From Paraglaciecola mesophila (lineage in GTDB: Bacteria; Pseudomonadota; Gammaproteobacteria; Enterobacterales; Alteromonadaceae): a stretch of 64,000 nucleotides of DNA. The notes under the pieces were generated by a model, which was given only the letters and a program-made list of their open reading frames with translations, was not told the DNA's origin and searched no databases. This document shows positions 8,465-18,156 of the stretch, piece after piece; the stretch's first letter is position 1, and the number at the start of each line of letters is the position of its first letter. Location: contig NZ_CP047656.1 of NCBI RefSeq assembly GCF_009906955.1, forward strand, positions 1,753,501 to 1,817,500, written 5' to 3'. Position numbers and translations under genes: made by a program.

Positions 8465-10045
8465 ATGCAAGATTTACAGAAAACGCTAGAGCTGTTGCTC
8501 GACTACCTTAAAGGTGTTTGGGTAAAAAAGCGCTACGTTATGATTTGCAGTTGGCTTATTTGCCCCTTTGGTTTTGTTTATGTTGCCTCTATGCCAGACG
8601 TTTATCAGTCTCAGGCGCGGGTTTACGTAGACACACGTTCCGTATTACAGCCGCTACTGAGAGGTCTCGCGATACAAACTAATCCTCAGCAAGAAATTTC
8701 CATGATGGTTAAGACACTTCTGAGTCGTCCGAACCTAGAAGTGATTGCTCGAGAATCAGATTTGGATGTGACGGCGCTCACACCAGAAGACTATGAAGAT
8801 ATGATATCTGATCTGTCGAGTAACATCTCACTACGCTCGGCAGGCAGAGATAACCTTTACACGATTGCCTATACTGACAGCGATCCACAAATGGCTAAAA
8901 CCGTCGTCCAAGAGACTTTGGACTTGTTCGTAGAAGGTGCATTGGGCAGCTCAAGGAAGGATTCCGATTCTGCTAGCCGTTTTATCGAAGAACAGATTAC
9001 TGACTACGAAAACCGCCTTTCATCAGCAGAACAGCGTGTCGCCGATTTTCAACGCAAGTATTCTTCGTTGCTGCCGGAAAAAGGCAATTTTTATCAGAAC
9101 TACACTGAGCTTAATGCTCAATTAGAGCAAACAGTCCTATCAATTAAAGAAACTGAACAGCAAATTAAAGCGCTATCTGGTGAGCTACGTGGGCCAAATG
9201 CTCAAGTAGATAGTTTCGCTGTCAAACCGTCGGATGCAGATTCCATTCTTACTACGCGCTACGATGCCAGGATAGAAAGCTTAGAAGAAAAACTGGATGA
9301 GCTTTCTTTGAAATACACTGACTTACACCCAGACGTAATAGAAACCAATAGCCTGCTTGAAGCACTACAAAAATCTCGCCAAGAAGAAATTGACGATTAC
9401 CTATCGAATACATCTAGTGAAAACCCAAGTAATTCTCTTGGTGGACTCTCCAAAGAAATTCGCATAGAAATATCTCGCTTGCAGAGCCTTATCGCATCGC
9501 TAAATGTTCGAAAAGACGATTTCGAATCGAAAATTGCTGAACTCAAACAAAAAATCGACCTTGTGCCACAAGTAGAAGCTGAATTTACCGCGTTAAATCG
9601 AGACTATGGAATAACCAAACGCAAGTACGAAGAATTACTTTCTCGCCGCGAATCTGCTGACTTAGCTCAAAAAGCAGATGTATCATCTGAGGATGTCCAA
9701 TTTAGAGTCATCGACCCGCCACTTGCCCCGCTTGCCCCTACTGGACCAAACAGATTGATTGGCTATACCGCAGTGGTATTTATTGGATTCGCAGCTGGTT
9801 TAGGCGTTGCATTTTTAATCAGTCAACTTAATCCAATTTTAATCAGGGGAAGTCAACTGACGTCGCTAACATCTTACCCTGTACTCGGCGTTGTATCACA
9901 TCTTAACGTTAAAGAGATTCGCAAAGTAAACAGAACCCGCATTCTAGTCTTTATGTTTTCTTCCGGCCTTATTTTAATGTTATACGGTGCCCTAGTGGCA
10001 TCAGAAATAATGAATATTGACGTATTATCAAGGGTATTAGCATGA
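8465..10045 (+). CDS. XrtA-associated chain-length determinant protein (Wzc/Wzz-like)
   Basis: 526 residues. A first membrane helix near residues 24-44 is followed by the Wzz domain (YQSQARVYVDTRSVLQPLL). A long periplasmic coiled-coil region (about 170-400) is rich in Glu, Lys and Leu. The proline-rich VIDPPLAPLAPTGPNR precedes the second helix at 430-455, and there is a third hydrophobic segment at the C-terminus. Such inner-membrane proteins set polymer length and span towards the outer-membrane exporter. The kinase domain is not fused; it is the next gene, overlapping by 4 bases, so the pair acts as a split Wzc. Length and architecture match the exosortase-locus subfamily. Confidence 0.92.
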   Translation: MQDLQKTLELLLDYLKGVWVKKRYVMICSWLICPFGFVYVASMPDVYQSQARVYVDTRSVLQPLLRGLAIQTNPQQEISMMVKTLLSRPNLEVIARESDLDVTALTPEDYEDMISDLSSNISLRSAGRDNLYTIAYTDSDPQMAKTVVQETLDLFVEGALGSSRKDSDSASRFIEEQITDYENRLSSAEQRVADFQRKYSSLLPEKGNFYQNYTELNAQLEQTVLSIKETEQQIKALSGELRGPNAQVDSFAVKPSDADSILTTRYDARIESLEEKLDELSLKYTDLHPDVIETNSLLEALQKSRQEEIDDYLSNTSSENPSNSLGGLSKEIRIEISRLQSLIASLNVRKDDFESKIAELKQKIDLVPQVEAEFTALNRDYGITKRKYEELLSRRESADLAQKADVSSEDVQFRVIDPPLAPLAPTGPNRLIGYTAVVFIGFAAGLGVAFLISQLNPILIRGSQLTSLTSYPVLGVVSHLNVKEIRKVNRTRILVFMFSSGLILMLYGALVASEIMNIDVLSRVLA

Positions 10046-10926
10046 ATACTATAGAACGCGCTTTATCCAAACAAAATGAAAAAAACAAAGAAGAAAATGC
10101 TGCAGAAAATACTGTGTCCAAAAACGAAATATTTGGCACTAGTCAATCATCACCTGAGGTCTCTAAAGCAGCTTCTAGTACTCCCAGCACGGCAGGGAAT
10201 ATAGAAATAGACTTGTTTAAAATGGAAGAGAAAGGATTTGTTTCAACCAGTGCCAAACGGCGTTTAATAAATGAAGAGTATCGTGCAATTAAGCGCAAAA
10301 TTATTGATAACGCATTCGGCCCTCTATCTAAATCTTTAAATAATAGCAATATTATTATGGTAACCAGCTCGAAACCGGGAGAGGGAAAAACATTCACCGC
10401 GATAAACTTGGCTTTAAGCATCGCGCTAGAACAAGATAAGACCGTTCTATTGGTGGATGCCGACGTACTTAGACCAAACGTAATGCGTACCCTAGAACTA
10501 CAAAACCAGCAAGGCTTAATGGAATATCTACTCGGTGAAAAGTCAGATATTGCTGAGGTTATGTGCCAAACCAATGTGCCAAATTTACGTATTATACCGG
10601 CTGGTAAATCGCATCACTTATCGACTGAATTGCTCGCTAGCGAAAAAATGTACGATGTCGTACAAGAGTTTGCCAATCGCTACCCGGATAGAATAGTGAT
10701 TGTCGATACTCCTCCCCTGCTCGGAATCAACGAAACTGCAATCTTAGCAAACTTAGCTGGACAGGCTATTGTCGTTGCTGAAGAGCAAGCGACTAAGATT
10801 TCAGACATCCAAGAGGCCGTTAGTCATTTAAACCCTGAAATGGCAATTGGATTTGTGGTCAACAAAGGGCAAAAAATAAACCGTAAAGGAACGGGTTACG
10901 GTTATTATTACGCAGGAGCAAATTAG
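10042..10926 (+). CDS. XrtA-associated tyrosine autokinase (BY-kinase)
   Basis: 294 residues. A flexible polar N-terminus (1-70) leads into a P-loop kinase: Walker A TSSKPGEGKT at about 108-117, Walker A' LLVDADVLRP at 136-145, and Walker B VIVDTPPLLG around 220. The last residues are a tyrosine cluster (GYGYYY), the usual autophosphorylation tail of bacterial tyrosine kinases. NEEYRAIKRKI near residue 78 corresponds to the oligomerisation motif. Autophosphorylation and dephosphorylation cycles control polymerisation through the partner membrane protein, whose gene overlaps this one by 4 bases. The stop shares one base with the GTG start of the next gene. Confidence 0.93.
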   Translation: MNTIERALSKQNEKNKEENAAENTVSKNEIFGTSQSSPEVSKAASSTPSTAGNIEIDLFKMEEKGFVSTSAKRRLINEEYRAIKRKIIDNAFGPLSKSLNNSNIIMVTSSKPGEGKTFTAINLALSIALEQDKTVLLVDADVLRPNVMRTLELQNQQGLMEYLLGEKSDIAEVMCQTNVPNLRIIPAGKSHHLSTELLASEKMYDVVQEFANRYPDRIVIVDTPPLLGINETAILANLAGQAIVVAEEQATKISDIQEAVSHLNPEMAIGFVVNKGQKINRKGTGYGYYYAGAN

Positions 10927-12533
10927 TGTCAGTTAATACCGCGCCACTCATTCGAAACAAAGTTCTTATCGCAGTTGCTTTAGCTTGTGGAAGTACAGGT
11001 TCCGTGGGTGCGGGTGAACTTACAATTGCCCCCTCGGTAACAACTTCCGGGTATTACTACAAGACCGAAATTGGTACAGAGCCGTCAGAGAACACCGAAG
11101 CGGTCGCAATTATTCCTAAGTTGGTGACTCAATATAATTCACGAGTGGCCAGTGGGGCCTTGGTATTTGAGAATACTACTGTTGAACAGCGTAGCGATCG
11201 ACCCAATACAGACAAAAGTTTTACTGAGTTTAGCTATAATTCGGCTATCCAGTTAATCGATAATGTTTTAAGCTTGTCAGTTAATGGTTCACATCAATAC
11301 AGGGCATTAGAAGCGACACAAGGCATCACAGCAGATAAGGTTTTATCAAGCAGTGAATTGACTAAAACCGCAAGTGATTCATTTCAACTCAACTTTGTCA
11401 CACCTAACCCATATACCCTAGGTTTAGCACTACAATCAGGTTTTTCCAAAACGAGTTCCGATGACACGGTTGGCAGCACAAATGGCGCTGACGGCGAAAC
11501 TACGTTTGCCAGTGCTCAGTTATATCAAGGTAGACGCTTCAAAGGTGTCACTTTTCTATTATCATCACAATATTACGATACTAAACGGGAAAGCGCACAG
11601 GACTTCTCTTCTACCCTGTCAAATGCCCGAGTAGGGTTTAAAGTTGTTAATGATATATCACTCGTCATTGTGGGCTCGGACAGCCAATATGGGCTTGATG
11701 AAACCGGATTTAGTACCCAGCGTCAAAACCTAGATACAACAAGTTACGGCGTAGGATTCAATTGGCAACCCTATGCTGAAAATAGTATCGAAATTACATA
11801 CAACGAATTAGATGAAGGTGACCGCTCGACTCGATATATTGGTTTAAATACGAATTGGGCCTTTTCACAACGCACTGCTATGCGATTTAACTACAGTAAG
11901 CGCTTTTACGGGGACGCATACGCTTTCGACTTCGACTACAAGCTAAAAACAGTTAGCGCGTCAGCAACATACAATGAAGATGTGACATCATTCTCCCGTT
12001 TAAGTTTTATCGAGGGGCCGAGTAGCTTATTTGTATGTCCAATTGGTTCTAGTGAATTTGCAGAGTGTTTTCAGCCCTCCTCTACAAACTATGTACTACA
12101 AGCAGGCGAAGAGTACAGAAGTTTGAATAGTTTCACTACTGACGTTACCGATGAAACACTATTTAGAAAATCTGGAAATATTAGTTTTGGATACGATAAA
12201 CGTCGGTTTAAAGCTGCTCTTAATTTAGCCTATCTAACGACTGAATATCTTGAGTCTGGGACGGAACAAACAACTAAAACAGCATTACTAACGATGTCAT
12301 ACGATCTAGGCCGTCGCAATACCATAGGCTTATCTTCAAGTTACTCTACCGTTGGCTATAAAACATCAGATCGTGAAAATGATTCTGTTAATTTAAGTGT
12401 AAACTTCAACCGCAAATTAAGTCGCCAACTTACCATGGACGTATCAGCTCGCTATGTTAATCGCGAAACCGAAGACGAAAGTCGAGATTTAACAGACTCT
12501 CGCCTAACCGTTAGTTTAAATTATCAGTTCTAA
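10926..12533 (+). CDS. XrtA-associated outer-membrane beta-barrel protein
   Basis: 535 residues with a signal peptide (cleavage probably after GSVGAG). The remainder is a run of amphipathic strands, alternating aromatic and polar residues, ending in LTVSLNYQF, whose terminal Phe is the outer-membrane assembly signal. It matches the PEP-CTERM-system porin-like family found directly after the autokinase in XrtA loci. Its role is unproven in the family; a secretion or anchoring pore for the exopolysaccharide is likely. The start is a GTG sharing a base with the previous stop, indicating translational coupling. It ends only 19 bases from the convergent antiporter gene. Confidence 0.88.
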   Translation: MSVNTAPLIRNKVLIAVALACGSTGSVGAGELTIAPSVTTSGYYYKTEIGTEPSENTEAVAIIPKLVTQYNSRVASGALVFENTTVEQRSDRPNTDKSFTEFSYNSAIQLIDNVLSLSVNGSHQYRALEATQGITADKVLSSSELTKTASDSFQLNFVTPNPYTLGLALQSGFSKTSSDDTVGSTNGADGETTFASAQLYQGRRFKGVTFLLSSQYYDTKRESAQDFSSTLSNARVGFKVVNDISLVIVGSDSQYGLDETGFSTQRQNLDTTSYGVGFNWQPYAENSIEITYNELDEGDRSTRYIGLNTNWAFSQRTAMRFNYSKRFYGDAYAFDFDYKLKTVSASATYNEDVTSFSRLSFIEGPSSLFVCPIGSSEFAECFQPSSTNYVLQAGEEYRSLNSFTTDVTDETLFRKSGNISFGYDKRRFKAALNLAYLTTEYLESGTEQTTKTALLTMSYDLGRRNTIGLSSSYSTVGYKTSDRENDSVNLSVNFNRKLSRQLTMDVSARYVNRETEDESRDLTDSRLTVSLNYQF

Positions 12534-12552
12534 TACCAATATCAGTAAATAA

Positions 12553-14313
12553 TTAACGATCAATCCCTTTTTCATCGCGCTCGAATAGGGATTGTAACTC
12601 TGATTTCCCTTGTTCATTAATATCAATCATTTGTTGTAAATTTAGGTTTTTAGTCGCACTGATATCTACCAACCTTTCATCATGCTTGGCAAATAACTCC
12701 ACGGTTCGAACAGCTTTCGCTTCATCAAAACCATAGGCCTGCAGTAGCTTTTCTGCCGCTTTTAATCCTGCAGGAAAGACTTCTCTCACGTAGGTGTTAA
12801 CACCCGCTCGTGCATAGTTAATAACGCTCATACGATTTCGGGCACGAGCAATAATTTTTATGTCAGGAAAGTGTTCACGAACTAAATAGGCGATCTTTAA
12901 CGCTTCTTGTTCGTTATCGATGGCGATCAACAATACGTTTACCTTACCTATTCCGGCTGTTCGTAAAAGATCTAAGCGACTGGCATCACCATAAAATACT
13001 TTGCTTCCGAATTTTTTTAGAAACTCTATTTGTTCAGGATCTTTATCTAGTGCAATAAACGGGATTTTATTTGCCGTCAAAATACGTGCAGACACTTGTC
13101 CAAATCGTCCAAGCCCCGCGATTAAGACTTTGGGCTCTTTCTCATTAGGCTCTGAATCATACACAGCTGGGCAATTTTTACTGTTAAACCAAAGGCTATG
13201 TAAAATAACCAAAGGGGAAGTCAATGCCATAGAAACCCCAACAATCAAGGTCACTTGTTGAGAAATTAACGTCTCTATAACGCCACTTACCTCAGCTTGA
13301 GACATAACAACAAAAGCAAACTCCCCACCTTGGGAAAGCATTAATCCTATTCGCACAGCATCCGTGCTATTTTGCTTAGCTAGCTTTAAGATACCGAAGA
13401 TAACACTACCTTTAACCGCTACCAAAAGCACACTCGCGCCTACAATGAACAAGGGCTCGGATACCAGCAAAGCTAAATTTAAATTCATCCCAATTGCAAT
13501 AAAAAACAGCCCTAAAAATAATCCCTTAAAAGGGGCAATTTCCGTTTCAAGTTGGTGTTTAAAGCTTGAGTTGGCTAATAAAATACCTGCGACAAACGCC
13601 CCCATTCCCATTGAGAGTCCGGCTTCTTGCATGCCTAATGCGGTCGCTATTACGATAAGCAATGCCGAGGCCGTCATCACTTCTGAATTGCCATAAAGTG
13701 AAATCAAGCTCAAAAATGGATTGATTAGAAAGCGACCTATCACAAGCACAGCACACAATGCCAAAACACTTATCCACCAAGCAGGTCCACTTGCTACATC
13801 ACCTGAGGAAAGGCTCGCTACTAGCAGTAAGATGGGGATAACAGCGACATCTTGCATCAACAAAATAGAAAAGCCCTGTTGCCCAGGGGGTGTTTTCAAT
13901 ACCCGGTGTTCTTCCATTAACTGTACCGCAAATGCGGTCGATGACAGTGCCACAGACAAACCGACTACCAAAGCGGTGACAGGTGATAAAGAAAGAAGCA
14001 ATAAACACATAGCCCCAATAAACACTGTGCTAAACAGCAGTTGCGAGCCCCCAGTCAGCATAATTTTTTTACGCATTTCCCACAGTTGCTTAGGATCAAG
14101 CTCGAGACCTATTATAAACAACAGAAAAACAACGCCCAATTCCGCTACATGTAGAATAGTTTGCGGATCATTTACCCAATCCATAACGGACGGACCGATA
14201 ATCACGCCTGCTACAAGATAGCCTAATATGGCCCCCAATTTTAATTTCCTAAAAATAGGAACGGCCACCACAGCGGCTACTAAAAAGACTACCGCGGATC
14301 CCATTAAGCTCAT
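12553..14313 (-). CDS. Kef-type monovalent cation:proton antiporter with TrkA-N domain
   Basis: 586 residues. The N-terminal 385 contain about 12 membrane helices with the CPA2 pattern (GYLVAGVIIGPS, LGVVFLLFIIGLELDP, GMGAFVAGILLANSSF). A cytoplasmic nucleotide-binding domain follows, starting KVLIAGLGRFGQVSARIL and continuing ALDKDPEQIEFLKKFGSKVFYGDA, as in KefB, KefC and YbaL. Such proteins exchange K+ (or Na+) for protons and are gated by nucleotide or glutathione adducts. No KefF/KefG-type ancillary gene is adjacent, so glutathione gating cannot be assumed. Family clear, ion uncertain. Confidence 0.9.
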   Translation of the reverse strand: MSLMGSAVVFLVAAVVAVPIFRKLKLGAILGYLVAGVIIGPSVMDWVNDPQTILHVAELGVVFLLFIIGLELDPKQLWEMRKKIMLTGGSQLLFSTVFIGAMCLLLLSLSPVTALVVGLSVALSSTAFAVQLMEEHRVLKTPPGQQGFSILLMQDVAVIPILLLVASLSSGDVASGPAWWISVLALCAVLVIGRFLINPFLSLISLYGNSEVMTASALLIVIATALGMQEAGLSMGMGAFVAGILLANSSFKHQLETEIAPFKGLFLGLFFIAIGMNLNLALLVSEPLFIVGASVLLVAVKGSVIFGILKLAKQNSTDAVRIGLMLSQGGEFAFVVMSQAEVSGVIETLISQQVTLIVGVSMALTSPLVILHSLWFNSKNCPAVYDSEPNEKEPKVLIAGLGRFGQVSARILTANKIPFIALDKDPEQIEFLKKFGSKVFYGDASRLDLLRTAGIGKVNVLLIAIDNEQEALKIAYLVREHFPDIKIIARARNRMSVINYARAGVNTYVREVFPAGLKAAEKLLQAYGFDEAKAVRTVELFAKHDERLVDISATKNLNLQQMIDINEQGKSELQSLFERDEKGIDR

Positions 14314-14472
14314 CTAACTTTCCTAAAATACGTATTAGCCATGATCATATCAGAGCATCCTTCGCAAACCCATCAGCTTTGCTGGCGCACTACACGCTCA
14401 TTCATCCATATTTATTTTGCGCTGCTATACTTACCAAGTTAACAAGTGGTTAATAAACAGTCGGAGAAACCA

Positions 14473-15030
14473 ATGTTTAGACATTACTACATAACAGATG
14501 ATTTAGAAGACCTAAAACAGGTTGAACAAGAACTTTTAAATAGTGGACTAACCGTCCCGCAGTTTCATGTTTTAAGCGAGAACGATGCAGCTCTTGAAAA
14601 GCATCACCTGCATGCGATTGAAGCTGTTTTGAAAAAAGACGTCGTGCACTCCACCCAGCGTGGTGCGATCATAGGTGTGGTTGGCGCACTACTGATACTC
14701 GTGGTCGCTTATTTATTTGAGTGGTATACCACAGCGGTAGGTTGGATCCCGTTTGGCTTCTGTGCAGTGGTTATTCTGGGCTTTTGCACCTGGGAAGGTG
14801 GCCTAATTGGAATACAAACTCCAAATTATCAGTTCAAGCGATTCCAGCAACTTCTCAATCAAGGAATGCACATTTTCTTTGTTGACATAAATCCCGAGCA
14901 ACAATCGATTCTGCGGGATGTTGCCAGTAGTCATCCGAGTTTGCGCTATGCAGGCTCAGGCGAAGCCACTCCGGGCTGGGTTGTTAGCAGTCAGAATAAA
15001 TTCAGCCAAGTCATGAAATCCATGCCATGA
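14473..15030 (+). CDS. Conserved membrane protein with central glycine-rich helices
   Basis: 185 residues. I choose ATG 14473 because CGGAG lies six bases upstream; an in-frame GTG at 14446 has no comparable site. The N-terminus (RHYYITDDLEDLKQVEQELL) resembles a small alpha-beta domain that senses or docks. A central hydrophobic hairpin follows (about 64-115, with GAIIGVVGALLILVVAYLF), then a soluble domain with HIFFVDINPEQQSIL. The layout recalls stress-associated proteins with a YflT-like N-domain and a glycine-zipper membrane region. I cannot name a function. It is monocistronic, divergent from the antiporter. Confidence 0.7.
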   Translation: MFRHYYITDDLEDLKQVEQELLNSGLTVPQFHVLSENDAALEKHHLHAIEAVLKKDVVHSTQRGAIIGVVGALLILVVAYLFEWYTTAVGWIPFGFCAVVILGFCTWEGGLIGIQTPNYQFKRFQQLLNQGMHIFFVDINPEQQSILRDVASSHPSLRYAGSGEATPGWVVSSQNKFSQVMKSMP

Positions 15031-15065
15031 CCTAGCTCATTGCCCCCTTCTAAAACAAGACAAAG

Positions 15066-15105
15066 GTGCCGTAAATTTTACCTCAATAACACAAGTTTAC
15101 GGCAC
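15066..15105. repeat. Perfect 10-bp inverted repeat with 20-base loop
   Basis: GTGCCGTAAA at 15066-15075 is matched by its exact reverse complement at 15096-15105. It lies 36 bases after the stop of the preceding gene and about 100 bases before the cyclophilin gene. There is no T-run on either side, so it is not a canonical intrinsic terminator; a Rho-type 3' end or a protein site is possible. Confidence 0.45.
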
Positions 15106-15205
15106 GCCCCTCACCACTACTGATTATCAGTCATTAACCGTTTTTTTAATCTGTTCGGCCAACTTTCAGTGATATAGTTTATTCACGCTTAATAACTTAC
15201 AAGGA

Positions 15206-15841
15206 ATGATCGTGGACACGCGTTTGGTATATTTATATTTGGTGCTGTTTCTTTTTATTAATCTTAATTTTTCCCCTGAAGCACAAGCGAGCTCAGCTGA
15301 AAAGCCTAACAAACATGCGATCATTCATACCTCTATGGGTGATATCAATATCGAGCTTTATGCTCATGACGCTCCCATAACAGTGGCGAACTTTATTGCC
15401 TATATCAAGGATTCAGCTTATAAAGGCGGTGAGTTTTACCGTGTTGTAAGGTCAGACAACGACCAAGGCACACCACAAATAGCTGTTATTCAAGGACGCG
15501 CACATCCACAACATATTGATTTCGCTCCTATCCCTATTGAAACAACTCAGTACACCTCACGTAAGCATCAAGACGGCACCTTATCAATGGCTAGAGGTGG
15601 TCCAAATACAGCAACACAGGAGTTTTTCATTTGTGTCGGAGACCAACCAGCGCTCGATTTCGGTGGTAAACGCAATCCTGATGGGCTAGGTTTTGCGGCA
15701 TTTGGAAGGGTCACTTCAGGGATGGATATTGTGAGAAGAATCCAACAAAACAGAAACACAAAGTCCGTTGAAGAGCCCTATATTAAAGATCAGATTTTGG
15801 CCCAGCCCATTGAAATACAAGCGATAACATTGAGTAAGTAA
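15206..15841 (+). CDS. Periplasmic cyclophilin-type peptidyl-prolyl isomerase
   Basis: 211 residues: a signal peptide (LVYLYLVLFLFINLNF, cleavage near AQAS) and a cyclophilin domain beginning IIHTSMGDINIELYAHDAP. FYRVV, SMARGGPNTATQEFFICVGD and GFAAFGRVTSGMDIV correspond to conserved active-site and core strands. These enzymes speed prolyl cis-trans isomerisation of exported proteins. Start choice: AAGGA is directly against ATG 15206 but six bases before an in-frame GTG at 15212, so translation may really begin at GTG. The change is two residues and does not affect the signal peptide. It appears monocistronic. Confidence 0.88.
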   Translation: MIVDTRLVYLYLVLFLFINLNFSPEAQASSAEKPNKHAIIHTSMGDINIELYAHDAPITVANFIAYIKDSAYKGGEFYRVVRSDNDQGTPQIAVIQGRAHPQHIDFAPIPIETTQYTSRKHQDGTLSMARGGPNTATQEFFICVGDQPALDFGGKRNPDGLGFAAFGRVTSGMDIVRRIQQNRNTKSVEEPYIKDQILAQPIEIQAITLSK

Positions 15842-16118
15842 CCTAATAGCTGGTTAAGCCGAATCTTTCGATAACCTTTTTTGTGTCTAGCGGCGTTAAA
15901 TTGTCTAGCAATAACACGTTATTTCTAGCCAATCCGCCCTAGTGCCATACGTTTAGTACGCAATGAGAATAAGAGCACCGAGAAAGTCAAACCGATGAGC
16001 GTCAGACGGGTGCGTTTATGTTGATCTCAAACGTAATAGTATTTGATCTTAAATCCGGCGAGAAGAGTAAAACACTGGTATTGGTAACACCTTTTCTGCA
16101 CACACAAAAGGATAATGT

Positions 16119-16295
16119 ATGTTTGGTTTCTTAAAATCTTCTCCAGTAAAAAAATTAAAGAAACAATATAATCAAAAACTTGAAGACGCTATGTTAGCCC
16201 AGAGAAAAGGTGATATTCGAGCTTACGCGACATTAACAGCGGAAGCCGAAGCACTGTGGAGCGATATCGAAACCCTTGAAAAGAATAATAAATAG
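16119..16295 (+). CDS. Small Lacal_2735/DUF6435 family protein
   Basis: 58 residues, starting MFGFLKSSPVKKLKKQ and ending with a charged helical tail. The sequence (LEDAMLAQRKGDIRAYATLT, then AEAEALW) matches what I recall of the small Lacal_2735 or DUF6435 family common in marine bacteria, of unknown function. AAGGA lies about seven bases before the ATG. An overlapping ATG four bases upstream is in another frame and stops after 18 codons. The protein is entirely helical in appearance and soluble. The stop is five bases from the convergent deacetylase gene. The 277 bases upstream (15842-16118) show no other gene. Confidence 0.8.
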   Translation: MFGFLKSSPVKKLKKQYNQKLEDAMLAQRKGDIRAYATLTAEAEALWSDIETLEKNNK

Positions 16296-16300
16296 GTAAG

Positions 16301-17221
16301 TTAAGCTACAACTCCCGCCGCTCGGTATAACTGTAAGTGCACATCAACTAGGGCGCTGATGTCCCGTTGATATCCACCGCCAATCACAGCCGCCACCGGC
16401 ACCCCCTGTTTATTGCAAGTCTCAAATACCATACAGTCTCTGGCGTACACCCCTGGGGTAGATATATGTAAATGCCCTAAGTCGTCATTAATGTGAATAT
16501 CCACACCGGCATCGTATATCACAGCATCAGGTTTAAATGTGCTAAATGCTTGATGTAAGGCGCGCTCAACCACTGTTAAATATTCATCGTCTGTGGTGCC
16601 TTTCGCTAATGGAAAGTCTAAGTCTGAAACTTGCTTGCGATGAGGAAAGTTCTTCTCACCATGCAGCGACACTGTAAAAACCTTTGGGTTGTTAGAGGCT
16701 AATTTAGCGGTGCCGTCTCCTTGATGAACGTCACAATCGAAAATCAATACTTTGTTAATTGCTGAGGCCTGCAACATATTCAAAGCCGCTAAATACAGAT
16801 CATTAAACAAACAGAACCCTGCGCCAAAATTCGCAAAGGCGTGATGATAACCACCGGTTAAATTCACTGCCTTACCATGTTCAAGGGCTAGATTTGAAGT
16901 CATCACTGTGCCTGCAACAGCCGTTAATGAGCGCTGAATTAGTTGTTCTGACCAAGGAAAGCCGATCCTACGCATGGCTTTAGGGTCAAGCACACCTTGG
17001 GTAAGCCCATTAACATAATCGGGGCTGTAAACACGTTTTAACTGACTTGGTGTGAGTGCATGAGGTTGATGAAACTGCGCTTTAGGTACACCTAAGCTGA
17101 TAAGCCTATCGTAGATAGCTTGATACTTCTCAATGGGAAAACGGTGTTTGAAGGGTAAATCTAACTGACTGTAAATGGGATGAAAAACTAAAGGTGTCGA
17201 CAAAAGATGGCTCTCATTCAT
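16301..17221 (-). CDS. Histone-deacetylase-family zinc hydrolase
   Basis: 306 residues spanning a whole HDAC-like fold. NLTGGYHHAFANFGAGFCLFND carries the catalytic His pair and the glycine-rich FGAGFCLFND stretch. IFDCDVHQGDGTA contains the Asp and His zinc ligands, and VIYDAGVDIHINDDLG the third zinc ligand. Bacterial members deacetylate small acetylated amines or act on acetylated proteins; the substrate here is unknown. The protein is cytoplasmic with no signal peptide. It is divergent from the YceH gene, with about 100 bases of shared promoter space. Confidence 0.88.
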   Translation of the reverse strand: MNESHLLSTPLVFHPIYSQLDLPFKHRFPIEKYQAIYDRLISLGVPKAQFHQPHALTPSQLKRVYSPDYVNGLTQGVLDPKAMRRIGFPWSEQLIQRSLTAVAGTVMTSNLALEHGKAVNLTGGYHHAFANFGAGFCLFNDLYLAALNMLQASAINKVLIFDCDVHQGDGTAKLASNNPKVFTVSLHGEKNFPHRKQVSDLDFPLAKGTTDDEYLTVVERALHQAFSTFKPDAVIYDAGVDIHINDDLGHLHISTPGVYARDCMVFETCNKQGVPVAAVIGGGYQRDISALVDVHLQLYRAAGVVA

Positions 17222-17323
17222 ATACTTAGCTGCAGTCCAGTATTAGGGCCTGAGCATTATTTACCTTATTGTCTCGTCGGTTTTCCTTCGCTGCAAGGCA
17301 TATTTATTTCCTAAGGAGTTATC

Positions 17324-18016
17324 TTGTTAGTTACCTTAACCCAACTGCAAGCACGTGTAATCGGTGTACTACTTGAAAAAGAAGTCACCACACCTGAGCA
17401 ATATCCGCTTTCACTGAACAGTATCACCACCGCCTGTAATCAAAAAAGTAACCGTGAGCCGGTTATGGAACTCACCGAGCTTGAAGTGCAAAATACCCTT
17501 GATGAGCTGCACGCAAAGAATATGATATTTGAGCAAAGCGGCAGTCGCGCCACACGCTATAAACATCGTTTTTGTAATACGGAGTTTAGCGATTTACAGC
17601 TAACGCCACAGCAGTTAGCGGTCATATGCGTATTGTTATTGCGCGGACCCCAGACGCCGGGAGAACTTCGTACGCGAGCTCAGCGTATGGCTGGTTTTAC
17701 TCATGTAGATGAAGTGGAAAAAACACTAAATGAACTACAGGATGTGAACGGCGAGCAGCTTGTGGTGCGTCTTGAACGAGAGCCTGGTAAGCGGGAATCC
17801 CGCTATGCCCAGCAGTTTTATAAAGATACAAATGAGGCCGCAAGCCACGAGCAAGCAACAGCGAGTGAAAGCAGCCACCCGAGTATCTCCAATTCAACGA
17901 ACAATCCGAATAGCAGTACTCAAGAATCGCGCATCATTGCCCTAGAAAATGCTGTTAATCAATTGCACATCGAATTAGCACAATTGAAACAAACCCTAGA
18001 TGATTTAACGCGCTAG
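17324..18016 (+). CDS. YceH family protein (DUF480)
   Basis: 230 residues. The family opening [43 protein letters not shown] is spread over residues 4-47. Two winged-helix units follow, the second with [20 protein letters not shown] variable Ser/Asn-rich linker (about 165-200) leads to a C-terminal coiled coil ([18 protein letters not shown]). The start is a TTG at 17324, supported by AAGGAG five bases upstream and by family alignment. The double winged-helix fold suggests DNA binding, but the role of the family is not settled. Confidence 0.9.
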   Translation: MLVTLTQLQARVIGVLLEKEVTTPEQYPLSLNSITTACNQKSNREPVMELTELEVQNTLDELHAKNMIFEQSGSRATRYKHRFCNTEFSDLQLTPQQLAVICVLLLRGPQTPGELRTRAQRMAGFTHVDEVEKTLNELQDVNGEQLVVRLEREPGKRESRYAQQFYKDTNEAASHEQATASESSHPSISNSTNNPNSSTQESRIIALENAVNQLHIELAQLKQTLDDLTR

Positions 18017-18065
18017 TCTCACATTCGCCTACCTCAAAATACTGAAGAACCAAACTATCAAATAA

Positions 18066-18084
18066 AGGCGCCGTGTAGGCGCCT
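18066..18084 (-). terminator. Intrinsic terminator of the TonB receptor gene
   Basis: A 7-bp GC-rich stem (AGGCGCC / GGCGCCT) with a 5-base loop is followed on the minus strand by TTTATTTG. It lies about 70 bases after the minus-strand receptor stop, between two convergent genes. Confidence 0.65.
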
Positions 18085-18156
18085 AAAGAGTGATTGACTC
18101 ACTGATATTCATACAGAGCGATATGCAATCGCGGTGCATGAATGCGTCATTTTCAG

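Noticed and set aside
13364..14221. Long plus-strand frames opposite the Kef-type antiporter
   Set aside because: They are antisense to a clear 12-helix transporter and have no plausible starts or motifs.
15066..15105. Inverted repeat considered as an intrinsic terminator
   Set aside because: The 20-base loop and lack of any T-run on either strand argue against Rho-independent termination; kept only as a repeat.
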